Shown here: positions 60,971 to 64,000 of the stretch, in pieces | How positions within the stretch are numbered: position 1 is the stretch's first letter | Layout of the letters: the number at the start of each line of letters is the position of its first letter | Origin: Castellaniella sp036379515 | Lineage (GTDB): Bacteria; Pseudomonadota; Gammaproteobacteria; Burkholderiales; Burkholderiaceae_B | Direction of reading: 5' to 3' | Assembly (NCBI RefSeq): GCF_036379515.1 | Contig: NZ_DASVGN010000003.1 | Location: forward strand, 62,001 to 126,000 | Length of the DNA stretch: 64,000 bases | Notes under the pieces: model-generated | What the model was told of the DNA's origin: nothing | Seen by the model: the letters and a program-made list of their open reading frames with translations, nothing else | Databases searched by the model: none | Translations under genes and position numbers: made by a program

Positions 60971-62794
60971 CTAGCGCAGCGCATGATAGATGCGTTCCGC
61001 AAGCTCTTCTGAAATACCCTCAACCGTCTGCAACTCATCGATGCTGGCGTCCACGACCCCCGAAAACCCGCCGAAGCGAGCCAGCAGCTTTTGCCGCCGC
61101 TGCTTGCCGATGCCTTCGATCTCTTCCAGACGTGACACGTTGCGCGTCTTGGCCCGCTTCGCCCGCATCCCGGTAATGGCAAAGCGGTGCGCCTCGTCGC
61201 GGATCTGCGCCACCAGCATCAGTGCCGCAGACTCGACCCCCAGGGCCACAGGCTCGCGCCCATCGACGAACACCAGCGTCTCGAGCCCTACCTTGCGATG
61301 GTCGCCCTTCCTGACGCCTACGATGGCACTGACGTCCAGCCCGAGTTCGACGAACACCTGGCGTGCAATCTCGACTTGCCCCTTGCCCCCATCGATGAGC
61401 ACGATGCCGGGCATGAGTGCGGGGTCGTCCGGGACACGCGCATAGCGGCGGTTGAGCGCCTGCCGCATGGCTGCGTAATCATCCCCCGGCGTGATGCCCG
61501 CGATGTTGAAGCGCCGATAAAGCGACGGTTGCATCGCATGATGTTCGTAGACCACACAAGAAGCCTGGGTCGCCTCACCCGACGAGTGGCTGATGTCGAA
61601 ACACTCGATGTGCAGGGCTTCGAGCGATGCATCGTCGGTATCCAGATCCAGCTCTTCAGCCAAGGCGAGAGTGCGGGCCTCGCGTGCACTGGCCTGAGTC
61701 AGGCGTTGTGCCAGGGCTAGTTGCGCATTGCGCTGCGCCTGCTCGAGCCAGGTGCGGCGGGTGCCCTGAGGCCGGGCGATGACGCGAATGCGGTGCCCCT
61801 GCTGCTCGGCCAGCAGATCGACCAGCTCGGGTTCGGGCAGCGCATGTGAACACACCAGTACCGGCGGAGCCGGATTCTCGGCGTAGTGCTGCGCCACGAA
61901 GGCTTCGAGTACTTCTTCGGGAGATTCGTCCTGGGCCTGCGTCGGAAAGAGCGGTTTGTCACCCAGGTGGCGTCCCGCCCGCACCATGGCCAGGTTGACG
62001 CACGTGCGCCCGCCCGCCACGGCAACCGCAATGATGTCCACGCTGTCGTCACCGACCTGTTCCATGGTCTGCTGCTGCAGTACCTTGGCCAGCGCGCGCA
62101 TCTGGTCACGCAACACGGCGGCCTGTTCAAAGTCTTCGTCGGCCGCTGCAGCCGTCATGCGTGCCTCGATATCCCGCAGTACCTCGGATGTGTGTCCTTC
62201 CAGAAAACGGATGGCGCGCTCGACGTCGGCCTGATAGGCCTCCTTGGAGATCAGATTCACGCAAGGCGCCGAGCAGCGGCCGATCTGGTACAGCAGGCAG
62301 GGGCGTGTGCGATGGGCGTAGACGCTGTCCTCGCAGGTGCGCAGATGAAAGACCTTCTGAAGAATCTGGATCGTCTCGCGTACGGCCCATGAGTTCGGAT
62401 AAGGGCCGAAGAAATGCCCCTTGCCGCGCGTGCTCCCCCGGTAATAGACGATACGCGGCGCCTCGTGCGCGGTGATCATCAGGTAGGGATAGGACTTGTC
62501 GTCCCTGAACAAAATGTTGTACTTGGGCTTGAGGCGCTTGATCAGGTTGTTTTCGAGAATCAGCGCCTCGGCCTCGGAACGCGTAATGGTGATCTCGGTA
62601 CGCGCCACCCGCGCCAGCATGTGCTCGATGCGCGGCCCATGCCCGGTCTTGCGAAAGTACGAACTCACCCGCCGCTTGAGGTCGCGCGCCTTGCCGACGT
62701 ACAGCACCTCGTCGTCAGCATCGATGTGACGGTAGACGCCTGGCAGATGCGGCAGATCAGCCAGGAAGGTTTTCAGATCGAAGGCTTCGGGCAC
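60971..62794 (-). CDS. uvrC: Excinuclease ABC subunit C
   Basis: Makes both incisions in nucleotide-excision repair. 607 residues. GIY-YIG nuclease at ~15-95 (GVYRHIDADDEVLYVGKARDLK with catalytic Arg/Glu), a Cys-rich insert (CLLYQIGRCSAPC), UVR motif ~200-235 for UvrB, the RNase-H-like 5'-incision domain (ECFDISHSSGEATQASCVV and IDGGKGQVE) and a C-terminal double helix-hairpin-helix. The 5' end overlaps nagZ by 38 nt. Confidence 0.96.
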   Translation of the reverse strand: MPEAFDLKTFLADLPHLPGVYRHIDADDEVLYVGKARDLKRRVSSYFRKTGHGPRIEHMLARVARTEITITRSEAEALILENNLIKRLKPKYNILFRDDKSYPYLMITAHEAPRIVYYRGSTRGKGHFFGPYPNSWAVRETIQILQKVFHLRTCEDSVYAHRTRPCLLYQIGRCSAPCVNLISKEAYQADVERAIRFLEGHTSEVLRDIEARMTAAAADEDFEQAAVLRDQMRALAKVLQQQTMEQVGDDSVDIIAVAVAGGRTCVNLAMVRAGRHLGDKPLFPTQAQDESPEEVLEAFVAQHYAENPAPPVLVCSHALPEPELVDLLAEQQGHRIRVIARPQGTRRTWLEQAQRNAQLALAQRLTQASAREARTLALAEELDLDTDDASLEALHIECFDISHSSGEATQASCVVYEHHAMQPSLYRRFNIAGITPGDDYAAMRQALNRRYARVPDDPALMPGIVLIDGGKGQVEIARQVFVELGLDVSAIVGVRKGDHRKVGLETLVFVDGREPVALGVESAALMLVAQIRDEAHRFAITGMRAKRAKTRNVSRLEEIEGIGKQRRQKLLARFGGFSGVVDASIDELQTVEGISEELAERIYHALR

Positions 62795-63803
62795 GGAGAT
62801 ACCGCGTATCGGATAGCAGACTCACCCAATCGGGCGCAGGGCTCGTCGGCGCCAGGCGCTGGATGCGATGCACGGACCGGGCATCCAGCGATCGGCCGGT
62901 CAAGCCTGAAAGCAGCTCATCGGCCAGATCGGGACGATTGCAGACCAGCACCATGTCGCAGCCTGCCGTCAGCGCGGCGCGCGCACGCGCATGAATGTCG
63001 CCGGCCACGCGCGCACCCTCCATCGTCAGGTCGTCTGAAAACACCACCCCGTCGTATTCGAACTGACCCCGCAAAATATCGGTGACCCACCGGCGAGAGA
63101 ACCCGGCGGGTTCGGGGGCAACCTGCGGATAGACGACGTGGGCCGGCATGACGGCCGGCAGGCCCAGGTCACCCAGCCAGCGGTAGGGGGCCGCATCCGC
63201 CTCAAGGATTTCTTCCAGGGGACGATCATCGACCGGGATGTCGAGGTGAGAATCGGCCGCCACCGCACCGTGCCCCGGAAAATGCTTGCCGCAGGCCGCC
63301 ATGCCGGCCTGCCGCAGGCCCAGGATCAGTGCTCGGGCAAGATTCGTCACAGCTCGGGAATCGGCATGAAAGGACCGATTCCCGATGACCTTGCTGACGC
63401 CATAATCCAGATCCAGCACCGGGGTAAAGCTGAAATCCACGCCGCAGGCACGGAGCTCGCTGGCCAGGACGAAGCCCACTTCCGTTGCCGCACGCAGGGC
63501 CTCCTGGCGATCAGCCTCATACCATTTGCCCAGCAAGCGCATGGCGGGCAAGGCCGTGAAACCGTCGGTGCGAAACCGCTGCACCCGCCCTCCCTCGTGG
63601 TCCACCGCAATCAGCAGCGGTTCGTCACGCGCCGCATGAATGGCGGCGCACAGCGCCGTCAGCTGCGCCCTGTCCAGGAAGTTGCGTGCAAACAGGATGA
63701 CGCCCCCCACCTGAGGGTGCTGCAGGCGCTGGCGCTCTGCTTCGTCCAGTACAGGGCCCGCCACATCGACCATGACGGGACCGGGAGGCATGCGAGTCGT
63801 CAT
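62757..63803 (-). CDS. nagZ: Beta-N-acetylhexosaminidase NagZ
   Basis: Cytoplasmic glycoside hydrolase family 3 enzyme that removes GlcNAc from recycled muropeptides. 348 residues. Motif KHFPGHGAVAADSH holds the mobile-loop His-Asp pair, and the catalytic nucleophile Asp is in VVFSDDLTMEGA. No signal peptide. The 3' end overlaps the uvrC start by 38 nt and the gene follows acpS by 16 nt, so acpS-nagZ-uvrC-pgsA may form one unit. Confidence 0.94.
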   Translation of the reverse strand: MTTRMPPGPVMVDVAGPVLDEAERQRLQHPQVGGVILFARNFLDRAQLTALCAAIHAARDEPLLIAVDHEGGRVQRFRTDGFTALPAMRLLGKWYEADRQEALRAATEVGFVLASELRACGVDFSFTPVLDLDYGVSKVIGNRSFHADSRAVTNLARALILGLRQAGMAACGKHFPGHGAVAADSHLDIPVDDRPLEEILEADAAPYRWLGDLGLPAVMPAHVVYPQVAPEPAGFSRRWVTDILRGQFEYDGVVFSDDLTMEGARVAGDIHARARAALTAGCDMVLVCNRPDLADELLSGLTGRSLDARSVHRIQRLAPTSPAPDWVSLLSDTRYLRARSLRSENLPG

Positions 63804-63819
63804 AAATACCTTCTTGGAA

Positions 63820-64000
63820 TCAGCCAGGTCGCCGCGTCTCGACCACCACGAACGCCGCGACCATATCGGATTCGTCCGTCATGGAAACGTGCGCAGCCCC
63901 AAAGCGGGCATGGTACCAGTCGGCCAACGGCCCCACCAGGTGGACCTCGGGGGCCCCCCCTCTGCGGTTCAGGATCTGCACACGCGACCACGTCATGGGC
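63820..64000 (-). CDS. acpS: Holo-[acyl-carrier-protein] synthase, C-terminal part
   Basis: Partial: the gene runs off the window end. The last 60 or so residues are visible and include ILNRRGGAPEVHL and AHVSMTDESDMVAAFVVVE, the C-terminal strand pattern of AcpS, which attaches 4'-phosphopantetheine to acyl carrier protein. Stop codon TGA at 63820-63822. The order acpS-nagZ on the minus strand is usual in Burkholderiales. Confidence 0.85.
   Translation of the reverse strand, partial: PMTWSRVQILNRRGGAPEVHLVGPLADWYHARFGAAHVSMTDESDMVAAFVVVETRRPG

Noticed and set aside
63800..63991. 63-codon minus-strand frame at the window end
   Set aside because: Wrong frame; the neighbouring frame (stop at 63820) gives the recognisable AcpS C-terminus.
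1..64000. CRISPR arrays, rRNA genes, complete insertion sequences, replication origin
   Set aside because: None seen: no regularly spaced repeats, no rRNA-like stretches, only one transposase fragment.

Overview
The window reads as a chromosomal segment of a betaproteobacterium of the Alcaligenaceae type (Bordetella / Achromobacter / Castellaniella relatives). This placement is an inference from GC-rich DNA, gene content (secG followed by tRNA-Leu, glcDEF next to mnmA, purB, class Ia nrdAB with NrdR boxes, a fused PxpB-PxpC 5-oxoprolinase subunit) and protein style. No rRNA operon, CRISPR array or replication origin was seen.

Layout. 1-8.9 kb: a 3-methyladenine DNA glycosylase, tRNA-Arg, an oxoprolinase operon with a 2OG-Fe(II) oxygenase, a COG4705 membrane protein, secG-tRNA-Leu(GAG), tpiA, a chemoreceptor, and a tRNA-Leu(UAA) split by a group I intron. 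9-14.8 kb: gnd, a glutamine amidotransferase, a CAU tRNA, a membrane diguanylate cyclase and a stand-alone glutamate synthase-type FMN protein. 14.9-24.2 kb: a D-amino-acid / acidic-amino-acid cluster (DUF3293 gene, dadA, a LysR regulator, divergent gltIJKL, a D-amino-acid transaminase, an ADP-ribosylglycohydrolase-like protein lacking the usual metal ligands) and a GhrA-type reductase. 24.3-33.9 kb: small metabolic and hypothetical genes, then nrdA-nrdB behind two NrdR boxes.

33.9-37.5 kb is a small decayed island beside tRNA-Lys: phage tail tape-measure N-terminus, small phage-like genes, a DUF4258 toxin / HTH antitoxin pair and an IS3 transposase fragment. 37.7-50.7 kb: purB, a glutathione transferase, then a minus-strand run of aroG, a D-2-hydroxyacid oxidase, glcD, glcE, glcF and mnmA. 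aroG is preceded by a 28-residue Phe/Tyr-rich leader peptide and an attenuator terminator. Upstream lie nirK with an extra N-terminal cupredoxin domain, and aceA (isocitrate lyase). Glycolate oxidation and the glyoxylate shunt meet at glyoxylate, which the GhrA-type reductase could also handle.

50.9-60.4 kb: queF, then an AraC regulator divergent from an SDR / KstD-like flavoprotein / NIPSNAP / branched-chain-type ABC transporter operon, which looks like an uptake-and-oxidation module for an unidentified, probably alicyclic or steroid/terpenoid-like compound. The window closes with the minus-strand housekeeping genes pgsA, uvrC, nagZ and a partial acpS. The best candidates for a closer look are the intron-split tRNA, the aroG attenuator, the KstD-like module and the degenerate ADP-ribosylglycohydrolase.
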